DNA of 64,000 nt, taken from NCBI GenBank assembly GCA_030141605.1, contig JAQGDQ010000066.1:186001-250000 (forward strand), read 5' to 3'. This document shows, in pieces, positions 1-21,609 of the stretch. Position numbers and translations under genes: made by a program. How positions within the stretch are numbered: position 1 is the first letter of the stretch; the number at the start of each line of letters is the position of its first letter. This DNA is from Tubiluchus corallicola. Taxonomy: Eukaryota > Priapulida > Priapulimorpha > Priapulimorphida > Tubiluchidae. A model generated the notes under the pieces. It searched no databases and had not been told where the DNA came from. It was given only the letters and a program-made list of their open reading frames with translations.

Positions 1-1
1 G

Positions 2-1942
2 CCTGCTGAAGCACAAAATATGGAAAATGGGTTTGCTATGTCTACACCGAAATCACAAGAAAATATTCCTGTTAGAGACCCTGGCTTGCGTAAAACCACT
101 CCACCCAATGACGAAAAACAACCACCCGTGCGTGGCGACAGACAGAGGAGTTCAAATCGGCAGTTAACCACCGATGGTCGCAGTGGACTAATAAAAGGTT
201 CTGAACGGCTGTCTCATAGGAGCTTGCCATCTTCACAAAAGACTCATCTTGAATACCCGGGACGGCAAGAGTTGGAAGCAAAGCGAGAACAGAGAACATT
301 GAACATGACACCAACTAATGACTTCAACACAAGAGATTTCGTGCCAGCATCATATTATGCTGATTCTCCCAGCTTCATGCAGTATGACCGGAATGGTGAT
401 TGTAAGTATATTTTCACAATACTGTGTTATTATTTGGCACCAAGAGTTAGTTACCATATTTTCCCATGTATAAGAGACCCTTGTGTATAAGAGACCCCTT
501 CAATTTTTAGGCAAAAATTCTGGAAAAAAGTTTTTTGGTAATGAATAATTTTATTCATCATAGAAATCATTAAATTCCTCATCACTCTCATCAAAAATAT
601 CAACTGGAGTCAGACCTTCAGCAATTCCAGCCAGTTCATCATCAGAGGAGTCACTCTGCTCAAAAATGGCATTGTCCTCTTTTGACATTTAAAAAAATAA
701 TAACTTACCCGGTACATTAATTTTATCATTAGAATTTAGCCATGGAGAAGATTTATTGAAAGGAAACTATAATTATCATTAGTGTCACAATTTATGCATC
801 TTATTGAAAAGACTTACTCCCATGTATAAGAGACCCCCTATTTTTAAAGTGAAAATTCTGAGCAAAAAAGGGTCTCTTATACACGGGAAAATACGGTATG
901 TGTGTTGCATTAGGATTGTCAAAAAATGTGGCTTTTACCATAAGGAGCATTAGCCATTTGATGTAATATATTCCACAGAAGCCTGCATACTTTTTAATAG
1001 TAATAATTTTACTGTTAGCCCAATATGCATTTTACATTTTTCAGTTTGTAATATGCTCTTTATGTATCTATGTATGTCACTAATTTAACTCATCTAAATA
1101 CTGTATTTTCAGGTCTTATTTTGTTTTTATTTGTTTGTTGCAGTACCAGAAAGGGATCGTGAGATGTTGAACACATCCTTTCCACAGAAAAGTCGCACTT
1201 CTCCAGTGGTTCGCAGTAATCCTAGAAGTCAAGGTGATTTACCAATCGAGTCTACATCTGTTAATTCAAGCTTTACTTACCCGAGCCCTGCCAGCCATGA
1301 CCGGATAAATTACCCTCCTGTGAGAGAGCACACGCATCCTAGCAACCAGATGATTTCTTCTCCCAGTAATGGAATGCATGTTGGTAACGTACCTGTAAGT
1401 CACGTCTCTCCCAACATGAATCCACATGATCAGTCGTTTCCACGCCACTCGCCTCCAAATCAGCTTCACCAAGTAGCCAGTAGCCAGTCGGAGCATTTCA
1501 ACCAAGTTCCTTCTGACCAGTCATTCAAGTTTTATCCATCACACAGCCAATCACAATTGCCCTATCACTCAGTCCAGTCATCCCAGTCTCCTGGCCATGC
1601 AGGGCAGCCATATTATGCACCTTCTGATAACATCCTATTGCCGCAAATGAATGAAACATTAAACTCCAATCTTAGTCGATCGTACGAGCAGGAGCGCGTA
1701 GACGGAAACGTTGGATCATTCCCAGAATACGACGACATGACCATTACCCTTCAGAAGTTGGATACGGGATTTGGATTTAGAGTAGTTGGTGGAATTGAGG
1801 AAGGTTCCCAAGTATGTGCTTTTTTATTTCATAATCTATATTTTGATGGCATGCATATTTAATACATCTGTTTTTTTTGAAAAATGTAAGTCCCGTTCTT
1901 GACCAGCAAATTTATACTTGAATTACTCCCGATTTACTATCT

Positions 1943-1974
<32 letters not shown>

Positions 1975-4900
1975 TATTTAAAAAAATGCATTTTAATATT
2001 GAGTAGTGGGTCCAATTCATTCACAAATAGGACTTTTAGTATGACTAAATCTTGAAGTGAGGTGAAGGTTCACACCTGTGTACATATTGTGGGCTGTTGT
2101 TACAAACTAAACTAGCAAAAAATGGGCGTGCTGCAGTGAATTTTTGCTTCAGCAAAGGACAGACAAATCAAAGTGTAAGTGTTCTCCTGTAAGTATAGCT
2201 GTTACGTTAAGGTTCTCAGAAAATGAAGAAAAAAACTGCAGTAGAAACAATTTGTACTACCTATGCATAAGGCTTCTTAATTGCACATCCGATTTAATAT
2301 TGCAAAAACTCCTGTTTCTCCAAATCTTCCTGAAAAATCCTGTAATTGCCAAACATTTGATAGCATTAAGATGGTAAATAACTTCTTAATCATGTTTTTG
2401 TTAGGTTGCTGTAGGAACAATCGTACCTGGTGGTTCTGCAGATAGAGACGGTCGTCTCCAACAAGGAGATGAAATTTTATCTGTAAATGGTCAGGATGTA
2501 GTTGGTGCCTCTCATCACACTGTGGTACAATTGATGAGCAGCGGTGGTGCACAGACGGGTCGCGTTACTTTGGGCATACGCAGGCGAAGACCATGTAAGT
2601 TGTCATTCTTGTTGACTTGCTTAAGCTGCCATTATTAAACCAGATTAAGTAAATGCAATATGCTTTGAAACATTGTTGTGCACTGAATAGCCAACAATAA
2701 ATTTGTGTAAATGAAGCACTCGTATTGACAGGAAAAACTTACAAATGGCCTGCTACGGTAGCATTTTATCATAGATGCTCAATTATGGAGTTAGTAAATT
2801 GTCAGCCTAGTAAATTCACACTTTGAACATCTTTTCAAGGTGTGCCAATTTTATACGTTCTGCTTTTTTAGTGCGCAAGCTTAAATAGTCGAGACTTGAC
2901 CCATTAAAAGCCTTAGGACTTCCTGAAAAACTTCTGCTTTTGACTCAGGCTGGACAGTTGCTCATTTGGACAGTTCAAATTTCAAAGATTTTTTGGTTTG
3001 TTGTTTTGTCCATGCTGTACTTCTCGTTGCTAATCCTAAATATTTTTTGTGTTTGCTGAATGGTATATCTGACATATTATGATTTGAGTCCACTTAATAT
3101 CCAAACTTTTGATTTATTTTTAACGAAGCTATGTTTAATAGTGCAGTTCTTATATCCGTTTTAGCATCATAATTACTGTGTTTAAGCTTGTGAAGTGTTA
3201 AAGGATCAGAGTTCCTAGAAAAATAAGTAAATATACCAGGTGTTAAAACCCATTTCGAGTTCTTGCATGGAAACTGTGGCAAGTTTTAAAATTTAGAGGC
3301 ACTGCAGCATATGCCGAAGTTTGAGTTGCAGCTTTTTCTGTTCTAGATGCATCTCCCTTGGCAGCTGAGAAACCTGTTGAAAACATTTACCCATATGATG
3401 TTGTGGTAAATCGACTTGAAAGCGAAGGATTTGGATTTGTCATTATTTCTTCTGTTAGTCACAATGGATCGATTATAGGTGCGTTAGAAATTGGATATAT
3501 ATTATAGAATAATCGAATTATCCATATTTAGCAAATAAGTACAACTTCTTCAAAACAAAATTTTATTGCCGACTGGTTTCGAACAATTACTGTTCTTTTT
3601 CAATGCATTTGAAATTTTATCAGAATGTAGAATGTTTTGTTTGCAAAGTGATAAAATAGTTTCATACTAAAGAAGATATGTAGTCTGTAAGGTAAGTTGT
3701 TAAATTATCTGTATATATCAAACAATATTTGGCTGTTATCTACTGAATTATACGTCTAAGTTGTTTCTATGTTCTGATAAATTTCTTTGTTTTTAGATGC
3801 TTTAAAAAATGGACAGTAATTGTTCGATACTGGTCAGCAATAAAATATGACGACTGAATAGATTCTGATTTATGCCAGTATAATTTTGTCAGACTCTTTG
3901 GTTTTTTCACTGTCTTCAAATTCAATGTAAATGCAGTACGTAAAAAATACACGTCATTTAAAAAGTAGCCCTATCTGACTGGAAGCATCTGATAGGCATA
4001 CTGTGCAGGTCTGGTTAAAGGCATCCAGCAAAATTGTATTGTTGTCATATTAAATACGTTTTCTGCTTTAGTAACCATAATAAATCTGTTTCAACTTGAT
4101 GGTATAGATAGCTAGAGAATTTTAATGACATGAAATGAAATTTTCTCATTATTTTGTATAAACAAAAAAGAAATCATAAGAAAAACAGTAAAAAGCTTTT
4201 CAGAGTTCGACTTGTGAACTAATTATATTGTACCTTAGCCTATTGGCTTCAGCCATTGTTTTATACTGTTTAGGCATCTGATGTGGTGTGTGGAGACAAT
4301 CTAGCCATTTAAACTCATTTTTGATATAGAAACTAGATCCACCTAGTAAGATCTGAATCTAGCAAATGTAGCTTTAGACCTCCAAGCATCAAAATATGTT
4401 TGTGTACATTATATGTTAATGTGTCTTGTTGTGTGGCTTATTTAACTTGGCCCTCTTCTTGTTAAGTATTTTTATTACTTTCCTGAATTGTTTTTTTTTG
4501 TTCCACTTGCTTACTGGAAATTGTTTTACCGGTTTTGCAACTTAAACAGCTGCCTTTTAGAAGAATTCAAGTTACACTTAGCCACAATTTACTTTGGTGA
4601 CTCTTGTATAAACATCTTTCTTGGCACATTTTTACCTGCAATTAAAAGAATTTTAGATTGCTTAGTGGCCACTTTTTGATAAAGCTTTGTTTGTCATTAC
4701 AGGTCGGATTATTGAAGACAGCCCGGCTGAGCGATGCGGACGATTACGCATTGGGGACAGAATTCTTGCGGTTAATGGCATCAACATTTGCAGCATGCAT
4801 CATGGTGAAGTAGTAAAGCTTATAAAAGATTCTGGCTTGACAGTAGCTTTAACAGTTGGCCCTCCTATTGATGATGCATCCAGTGTAGCCAGTTCAGCTT

Positions 4901-7900
4901 CTCAAAAAGTAAGTACTAATGGATGCTTTTTTACATTATTCGTTTTTTGTGAGTTTGTACAATATTTTTTGTCAAGAGCAACTTATTTCTTTGAGCTAAA
5001 GCAATTTCTATTGTGCTCTTAGCCATTAGAACTAAAAACTGTGATACTTTACACTGTAGCAGTGCGAACTAGTAAAGCTAGTCATTCTTAAAAAGTTGTT
5101 ACCTTATGATGTAAATGTATGTAACTCAAGTTGTACTTTAACCAGCAAGCTTAGTATGAAGTTATGTACACCGAATGTGTTGAGTTAGCATGTAGTCAAG
5201 GCTGTCGTCTTATAGATTTTACTTGAGTTAAGTAATACATGTCTGTAAATTGTTTGAACTGAAATTTCTAAATACAGTAGGCGCCTCTTAATAGACTCAC
5301 TTTGGGATGGAACTGTTTTGACCCAATTAAGCCGACCAGTGTAGCATATTGCTACTGTACAAGTATAGTCATCACTCATCACCTTAAAAGCTTTAAATGA
5401 ATTTTAGAAACAAATTAATATCAAAGTTCTTATATGTAATTATTTAAGAATACTAATTTATATATGTGTGAATTGATAAAAATTGTGCAAATCTGATTAT
5501 TACCACTAAAAATTACAAAAATTTGCGCAAATTGGTTGCTTCGTTTCTTCACAAAGAAATTAGTTTATGAAATTCTCATACTGACCAAAATGTTGAAAAT
5601 CTGTTGCTGCATGCTGCACATGTCCAGTCAAAACACCTTGAGCTGCAGTTAGAGGCGAATGTGTTTTCGCTATGAAAGCAGAGCAAACCGTTGGGCAAGT
5701 AATTAAATGTTTGACTTCCAGAAACAATGAGGTTAATTGCAGAGAATTAATAGATGACAGATTCAAAGCAAAACCGCCACACTACCGTATTAGTGCATAT
5801 GTTAAATGTGCCTGCTTGCAAACAAAGACTGTTTCTACGTACAGTACACAAAAGCCACATAAAGATAACATAAAAGCAGTAAATGCTCTTTGGGCTCACA
5901 CAAGTGTCTTTTTTAACTATGTGGAGCAAAATATTGAGTCAATTATACGAGTCATTTAAATCAGTTGTCGGCGGTTTTATATACATTAAATAGGAGCAGC
6001 CTGTACCAGGCATTTCCGAGTCAGTTAGGCAAATGATACTTTAACCATGAGTCTATAAATGGCTCCTACTGTATTCTGAATATTGTTGCTACTAGGTGAA
6101 AGCATTTGCTTTGTAACTTGGCTGTCACCAGCAGCAAAAACATTTCTTGATTGTGGTATTTAATTGTGATCATATTTTCTAATAATTCTTTATTAAACAT
6201 AAACTACTTAACTGACTTAACTGAAACTGCTAACATGGTTTTTCTCTTCTTTACATTTATAGTCTTATGCACCTTCTTTTAGTCTTTTCTCATTTCTGTT
6301 TAACTCTTTATTTATGAAAAGGTGGTGTGCTTTTATACTAATATTCTGCACTGTTCTGTCTAGTTCTTTAGTGACTCTCTCGTAGTAGCGAAAGCCTTTC
6401 CTTCTTCTGCGTCAATTCATCACAGGCGCGCACAGCACCATTTGGAAAATCTTGTTATTCCACAGACACCTACTAACATGGATATTAACTACAACAGCCT
6501 GCCCCGCACTAACAACACTCGGTCGGCAAATCGTTACATAACCATCAACTTGAGTAGCAAGCACCGAAAGCCATTCCATAGGTCAGAGGTATGAGTAATT
6601 ACTGTGTTCGTTTATTACAATAATATCCCCTCGTTCAGAGATGTACTTGCGGTTGTCCCTCTTCGCAGCAAGCAAACCACAAGAACAACCAGTTTTTGTG
6701 TTATTTCAAATAGATTACATGTGGTACTTGGTGTGGTATCACAGGTAAATCAGTGAAAGTACTGGGATATTACTGTAAGGTTATTGTTTAAAATGCAGTA
6801 AGTTTTCAATTTTTTGTAGTAAAAATTGTCATCTCGTGTATGCTGTGGAGGAACCTACGCATGTGTCTTAACCAGACTAATAGTCATAATACATGCTGTT
6901 CAGTGAATATGTTAGAATGTTATAATTTAGTCACTTTAATCAAGATATAGAAATTAGTTAAGCTACATGACAAGTTTTCAATAAATTGATAGCATTATGC
7001 AGGAAAACCAATAGTTATTAAAAACTATGTAAAACAAAATCATTATATTTGATTTTGCATATTTCAGCCATCATTACATCAAGAAGTTGGACAAGGAGAT
7101 GTGCCACATCCTCAAAAAATGTCACCACCTTTGCATCGAGATGTAACAACAGAAGATGTATCTTTCTCTAAAGCAAGTTCTTCACCACATGTCAGTTACG
7201 ATGCAAATGCTCATTATCCCATCCACACTTCAGGTCAGCAAGATCAGCGACATGTGTCTCCTGTACAAGTCCATCCTAATCAATATCAACAGCAGCCATT
7301 TACCCCGCAGAACTATCAAGGAAGCAGTCCAGCTCAAGGTCATATGAACACTAGTCCGCAGGGATATGCGCAAAATCCTCAAATTAGTGCACAGAGTTTT
7401 CAAAGTAATCCTCGCAGTTTGGTACAAAGTTCTCCGCAGGCCTCTTCTCAAAGGTTACCAAGTGATGCATGGACCCACAGCCAGGGTAGCTATGAAAATC
7501 ATAATGTGACGTCAGAGCAGAATCGGTTTCAAGGCAGTCCTAATCAGATTGCAGCAGACAAGTACCATGCAGCAGAGTTGCGAAGAGGCACTCGTGGATT
7601 CGGCTTTAGCATCAGAGGTGGTGCAGAGTTTCAGAATATGCCATTGTATGTCTTGAGAATAGCTGATGGTGGTCCGGCTGAACAGGATGGTAGAATTCAG
7701 GTTTGTCAGAATGTCTGTTTTTTGTCTTAGTTTTAGTCTTCTCACACATTGTTGTTTTTGGTAAAACTGGGGATGTTCTACTTTGCTAATTGGCTGCTCA
7801 AGCAAGTGTCAATCTAATTGGCTATTCTACCTATATTAGCTGTATGTAGTTAAAAAGAAAAACAATATTTGAATCTAGCATAATAGAACACATATTGCAT

Positions 7901-9219
7901 AATGTCATAAAAGTAATATATTTTTTGATGTTTTAAGGTATTTTTTTTTATAGTACGCAATTTTGCTTTAAAACCAAATAAAAGCAGATGTCAAGCTATA
8001 AGTGAAGCAAGAGTAAATTTATTTTTACTGACGCACCCAATTTTGTACCAAGATAATATGAGACAGCTAGAACACTTGGTGTTTCTTTAAGACACCAAAT
8101 GTCATGATTAACTTCTTGAAATTAAACTCATGTTACAGCATGAACAAATGATAATTCTTTTCCAATTATAAGTTGTTTCAGATGTAGAAAGTGTCATACT
8201 TTTGGTTTCTAAGAACTTTTTATAATCTTTCTTTTGAAACTGTTCCGTGTAAATTACAGGCAGTGGTTTTGCTGATCATCTTTTTAAAATGCAAATGCGC
8301 TTTTACTTCTCTAGAAAATTAGCCGTTTTCTTCCAGTTGTTTTTATATACAATTATAGAGACTTCAGTATATATGTCTCTGGCAAACATCAAAAGTTAAA
8401 CAATTTTTACACAACTTAGTCTAGTTATTATTACGTTTTTACAAATTTTTCATTAATTTAGGTTGGCGATGAAATAATAGAAATAAATGGCTACAATACC
8501 AAAGGTATGACTCATGCTAATGCTATCGAGCTGATTAAGCAAGGCGGTCAAACTGTGCGCTTATTATTGTGCCGAACTGGATCTCCGCCACCAAATTTAG
8601 GTAAGTCATGCTGGGTGTTTTGGTAAATTTGCATAGATTGTCTTGATGTACAGGTGCCAGATGCTCTGGAAATCAGAGCTGTTACAAAAATGTTTTTGTA
8701 ATTATCACTGAACTTTTTGTAGGTCAAGTTTCGCCTACCCTTCAGATGAGCAGTAATGCTGCTATGCAAGGACCTCTTACACACAGCTCACCAAATGCAA
8801 TGCAGTTACCCGACTCTGCTTATCGCCCTCCACATCAACAGTTTCATAACATGAGCTTACAGGATACATCCCCTCAACAATGGCCATCCGGAGAATATAA
8901 CCATCCGTCCAACCGACATCAGTACATGGATGGACGATCGATGCAAGCTGCGAACGAGAATGTAGAAAATGAGCGCAAGATGTACCATCACACACATGCA
9001 GCACATGATGCACGTACGGGACACCCAGTGCACCTTGCAGTGCAGAATGACAATAGGTATGGGTATGAGAGCAAGCAGCTTCATCAACGTTTTCAACAGG
9101 AACCGAATGGCTACATTCCATATGACCAGCAAGGTATGAATTACCCTCCAAGAAGTCAGGTATCACAAGCTCAAACACATATGCAAAGTGGGCCGTATCA
9201 TCCGCATATATACCGATAG
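2..9219 (+). CDS. MAGI: MAGI-family membrane-associated guanylate kinase scaffold, 3' part (nine exons, three PDZ domains)
   Basis: Coding exons: 2-401, 1144-1811, 2405-2594, 3347-3478, 4703-4908, 6364-6588, 7068-7700, 8462-8600 and 8723-9219 (stop TAG). Each junction has a GT donor and AG acceptor, and leftover bases match across every junction (phases 1,0,1,1,0,0,0,1). The product is 1029 residues, open to the left edge, so this is the C-terminal part. Three PDZ domains, each with a GFGF carboxylate-binding loop, lie at about residues 332-417, 436-516 and 773-858. They match, in order, the last three PDZ domains of MAGI proteins, including motifs such as [12 protein letters not shown] and [12 protein letters not shown]. 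The linkers and the 165-residue tail are rich in Q, P, H, S and Y. The tail ends HPHIYR, which is not a PDZ ligand. MAGI proteins are known to cluster receptors and junction proteins at the membrane. WW and GUK domains are presumed upstream. The exon 6364-6588 is the least certain. Confidence 0.93.
452..898. mobile_element. Non-autonomous pogo/Tigger-like DNA transposon in a MAGI intron
   Basis: The element is bounded by 29-bp terminal inverted repeats (452-480 and 870-898) that differ at two positions; both differences are CpG/TpG type. The ends read TACCRTATTTTCCC, consistent with a TA target duplication. The subterminal motif TGTATAAGAGACCC is repeated at about 467, 484 and 822, and inverted near 870. 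Inside, on the minus strand (688-551), is a 45-codon acidic frame (see separate entry). Family assignment to pogo rests on the TA duplication and the acidic tail, so it is an inference. Confidence 0.72.
551..688 (-). pseudogene. Acidic C-terminal remnant of a transposase
   Basis: A 45-codon frame begins ATG at 688 and ends TAA at 551. It reads [20 protein letters not shown], then continues with [15 protein letters not shown] at its end. The codon before ATG is a stop. It lies wholly within the inverted-repeat element 452-898. Acidic S/D/E-rich tails ending in an SDEEF-like motif are common at the C terminus of pogo/Tigger transposases, so I read it as the leftover last part of the parental transposase gene. 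It could alternatively be a chance frame; the compositional bias argues against that. Confidence 0.5.
1731..2588 (+). other. First in-window PDZ domain of the MAGI gene
   Basis: The domain is split by a phase-0 intron (1812-2404) right after the beta-B/beta-C region. The first half reads [21 protein letters not shown], with the GFGF loop. The second half carries [20 protein letters not shown] and a helix beginning SHHTVVQLM. The residue after the start of alpha-B is His, as in class I PDZ domains, so a S/T-x-hydrophobic ligand is expected. The domain corresponds to the MAGI PDZ usually numbered third when the PDZ before the guanylate kinase domain is not counted. The intron contains a (TA)n tract. 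Confidence 0.88.
1943..1969. repeat. (TA)n microsatellite in a MAGI intron
   Basis: Uninterrupted TA dinucleotides between the exons encoding the two halves of the first PDZ domain. No coding effect. Confidence 0.97.
3393..4858 (+). other. Second in-window PDZ domain of the MAGI gene
   Basis: The domain is split by a 1.2 kb intron (3479-4702). The left half contains [12 protein letters not shown] and the right half contains [19 protein letters not shown], followed by ILAVNG and the helix [13 protein letters not shown]. The pattern [10 protein letters not shown] plus GRIIE-SPA-RCG is distinctive of the penultimate MAGI PDZ. The first alpha-B residue is His, again suggesting class I ligands. 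The donor at 3479 is GTGCGT, weaker than the other donors in this gene. Confidence 0.9.
3559..3847. repeat. Foldback element in a MAGI intron
   Basis: Inverted arms of about 52 bp at 3559-3610 and 3795-3847 share roughly 78% identity, including the block TCGAACAATTACTGT. The interior of about 185 bp is AT-rich with no reading frame of note. The structure fits a small palindromic or inverted-repeat miniature element. No clear target duplication is visible. Confidence 0.6.
5275..6071. mobile_element. TA-flanked inverted-repeat DNA element (CAGTAGG termini)
   Basis: The left end reads CAGTAGGCGCCTCTTAATAG and the right end, reversed, CAGTAGGAGCCATTTATAG; both continue into ACTCA. With one gap the 24-25 bp ends match well. 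TA lies directly outside both ends (5273-5274 and 6072-6073). CAGTA-type termini with TA duplications are usual for pogo/Tigger elements. The 797-bp interior has short frames on both strands but nothing I recognise as transposase, so this is a non-autonomous or decayed copy in the MAGI intron. Confidence 0.72.
6364..6588 (+). other. Candidate cassette exon of the MAGI gene (75 codons)
   Basis: Acceptor TTCTGTCTAG precedes 6364 and donor GTATGA follows 6588. The reading frame is open through the exon and phase 0 at both ends, so including or skipping it keeps the downstream frame. The encoded peptide is rich in basic and hydroxyl residues and lies between the second and third PDZ. It has no recognised domain. 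A second acceptor (after 6435) would give a shorter in-frame version beginning HHLENLV. The size divisible by three suggests alternative splicing, but this is inference. Confidence 0.6.
7560..8583 (+). other. Last PDZ domain of the MAGI gene
   Basis: The domain is split by a phase-0 intron (7701-8461) at the same relative place as the first PDZ, after GRIQ and before VGDEII. Motifs are [31 protein letters not shown], and [10 protein letters not shown] followed by [15 protein letters not shown]. This is the best-conserved MAGI domain and the main reason for the family call. Downstream lies a low-complexity tail to the stop codon at 9217-9219. Confidence 0.92.
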
Positions 9220-11560
9220 TGTACAATTACACTGGCATGTTGCGACTGCTAATGCATTTAATATCTTGGTCCAAGCTGTCCTGTGTTATTGATATTGACT
9301 GCAACCCATGAGTTATGTCCTATGATTCTAGTTCCAATGATAGAAAGTTAATTTTCAGGAATTGGACAAAGGATCAAGTAAATATTTCCAAAGTATAGGC
9401 AGGCCGAAATCCTGTCTGAATTAGCAATAACTGAATGAAAATGGTGAAGGAGAATGCGTAAAATTGTTGAGTTCAGTAACTTTTGTCTTTGTTCATTGAA
9501 TGTTTAGATGTTGTTCATACAGTCTATGATTGCTCGTGTTTTTCTTGCATGTCATCTAACCAGCAGATGTGAAAACAATGAGAGGGAACAAAGTGCAATG
9601 TTAATATAATTGCACATTTATATTTTTACCATCTGTGGTGTTAGTTTTTTATTCCTTGTGCGTTTCATAATGTTCTAGTGATTGTAATGCAATTGAACGT
9701 GACAGTGGTAGAGATGTAAAAATTGTATCTGCAATTTAGATAGAGATATTGTTTATCAAATCACTTTATTGTACATAATTGCAATGTATTATACAGATGA
9801 TGTTTACATAATTTTTTCTGTATGTTGTAAAAAACCGTCCCAACAGCCTTAAGCATTGCCTTCTAATACAGAATTTATAGTTACAAATTCTGTTACAAAA
9901 AACCGTCCCTTAGCTATCACTTTGCTTTAGATAGCACCAACATTCGTTCATTATTAGCCTTTGCTACGTGTGAACTTTTATTTTATCAGCAACAAAAGCC
10001 ATTAAGTGACATTCCTTATTAGTGTTTCCAGTCAGTCATTACTGTAAGATGCTCAAGCCAAGGGGGAATTTATTGACTGATTTTAGAAATTCAGCAAGTT
10101 ATTTTTGAAAATAACAAAAAAAAACAGTAGATGTTTTATTAATAGTTGCTGTTTTTTATTTATAAAATGAAAATGGACCAATTTTATTAGATGTTTACAC
10201 ATTTATTGTTGTAAAATTAAGAAAGATGATTTCGCATTCGCAACAATTCCAGATCAGGGAATTGTAAAGATGCTTTTATTTTTGTCAAAACAGTTATCTG
10301 TGTGCTATGTCTCATATATCTTGTCTGAAAATGAAAAAGCCAGAAATTGTTTTTATTTCACAAGCTTTTCAATGACCTCTGTTGTTTTATAATTAACAAC
10401 AGTTGTGTGAACATGCCGTCCGTTTTTAAAATTCTAAAATCGTATGTATGTGTTATTTTGCAGGTTAATTTGGATGCATAATTGAATTTTAACATAGATA
10501 TACAATGTTTTATTTTTATACAGAAACAGCCACAATGAACTGTGTAGATTAAGTAATTGTGACAGTGTAATTTAATGATATACCATTCCTCTTGGTTGTT
10601 GAAAATATTTATGTAGAAATTTTAATCTAAACTTGAAGCCTGAAGGTAGCTATTGCTCAATTCTTTGTGGCATGTAAATGTATACTTTTACCTGTAGATG
10701 TTCATTTGATTTTATTGTGGGTTTTTGGCTCGTGATTTTAGTATAAATTTTTCACGACTCATTTATGGTTGTAATATTGAACGTGCAGTTTTATAACAGT
10801 AAACACACGCTAATTCATGCATGGTGGCAAAGATTAGGGATTAAAGATTGTTATCTATACTAGTACTGAGTAGTTTTAATTTCTGGTAATTATTTGATTT
10901 TTTTTTACAAATTTCTATCAATTGTTTGATTTTTTCAACTGCTGCATATAATAATAAAAAGAGCATGTTGGTGTCTAAAAAGACAAGTAAATTTAGAGGA
11001 AATGAAATTTGAAGAATCAAGGCTAGTAGTAATACTTCATTAGTATCACAAAGTTTATTATTTTTGAATTATTGCATATATGAAACCGTTTACAATGTAT
11101 GTTTGTTTTTTAGACATAGTAATACAAAAAAATGTCAACTTTATTGTATTAGGTAAAAAAATCTAGCTTCTTATTTACATTTTTATGTGCATCACTATTT
11201 GTTTCCTTTTAATGATACAGAAGAGGAAACTGCACTTTTGTACATGATGATTGTAATTAGATTACTGATACTAGTTTTTTTATTAAATATACAGTATTTA
11301 CCGAACTACCTAGATTCAAATCACTTGTTTTTTTATTTTTTTTTATTAATTAAATTGGGTTTTTATATGCACTAAATCTCTTAAAATTTGCCATACCTTG
11401 CCATTCACAAAACACAAAACTGCAAGTGAAAAAACGACACTAATTATGCTGTACATACTAAGAAATCATTAAACCATCTACAAAGACAGTCTTTCATTCA
11501 GAAATGCCATTCCATTACACGAATGCGTGTCAATTAAATAAATCATGATGCCTGAGTTGA
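9220..11560 (+). other. Probable MAGI 3' UTR and downstream sequence
   Basis: There is no coding frame after the stop at 9219. The sequence is AT-rich. AATAAA polyadenylation hexamers on the plus strand occur at 10953-10958 and 11537-11542, so the untranslated region could be 1.7-2.3 kb. A 15-nt motif, ACAAAAAACCGTCCC, at 9895 is nearly repeated at 9827, with a perfect 8-bp hairpin (CAGAATTT/AAATTCTG, 9869-9892) between. The true cleavage site needs transcript data. Confidence 0.5.
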
Positions 11561-11757
11561 AAGCCTTGTTTGTATCATTGAAATTTCAAAAATGCTCTAA
11601 AATATCACAACTGATTACAATTGTTTCCCTGGAATTCGGTAAAATTATCACTAGGAAAGCAACAGGATTGGTGCTAACATGACGCACGCCAGTTGATCGT
11701 TACATGTATACAAAAACAAAAATTCATCGAGGAAAGATTATTTTTTCAACATACATG

Positions 11758-11763
11758 ATTTAA
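11758..11763 (-). terminator. Candidate TGS1 polyadenylation hexamer
   Basis: ATTAAA on the minus strand, about 225 bases after the TGS1 stop codon, is the nearest common hexamer variant. AATAAA copies lie further on at 11342-11347 and 11332-11337. A late choice would bring the TGS1 transcript into the region where MAGI polyadenylation is also possible. Confidence 0.35.
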
Positions 11764-11987
11764 TTATAGAATAAATTGTAAAAACAGTAATTACATACAT
11801 GTGTGCAATGGAAAATTACATCAGCATTTCACAACAGGTTTCTACTACAAAACCATACAACTAACTACTCCTTTTACTACATTAATTAACCCACCTATAT
11901 AATAATACAAACCAATGGCAATTATTAATAACTGTAAGAACTAGACTACCACATCTTGGACAGTTTCCTTTTGAAAAGGGTGTGCTA

Positions 11988-21609
<9,622 letters not shown>

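Noticed and set aside
5672-5959. 95-codon plus-strand frame
   Set aside because: Lies inside the inverted-repeat element 5275-6071, has no recognised motif, and the other strand is open as well.
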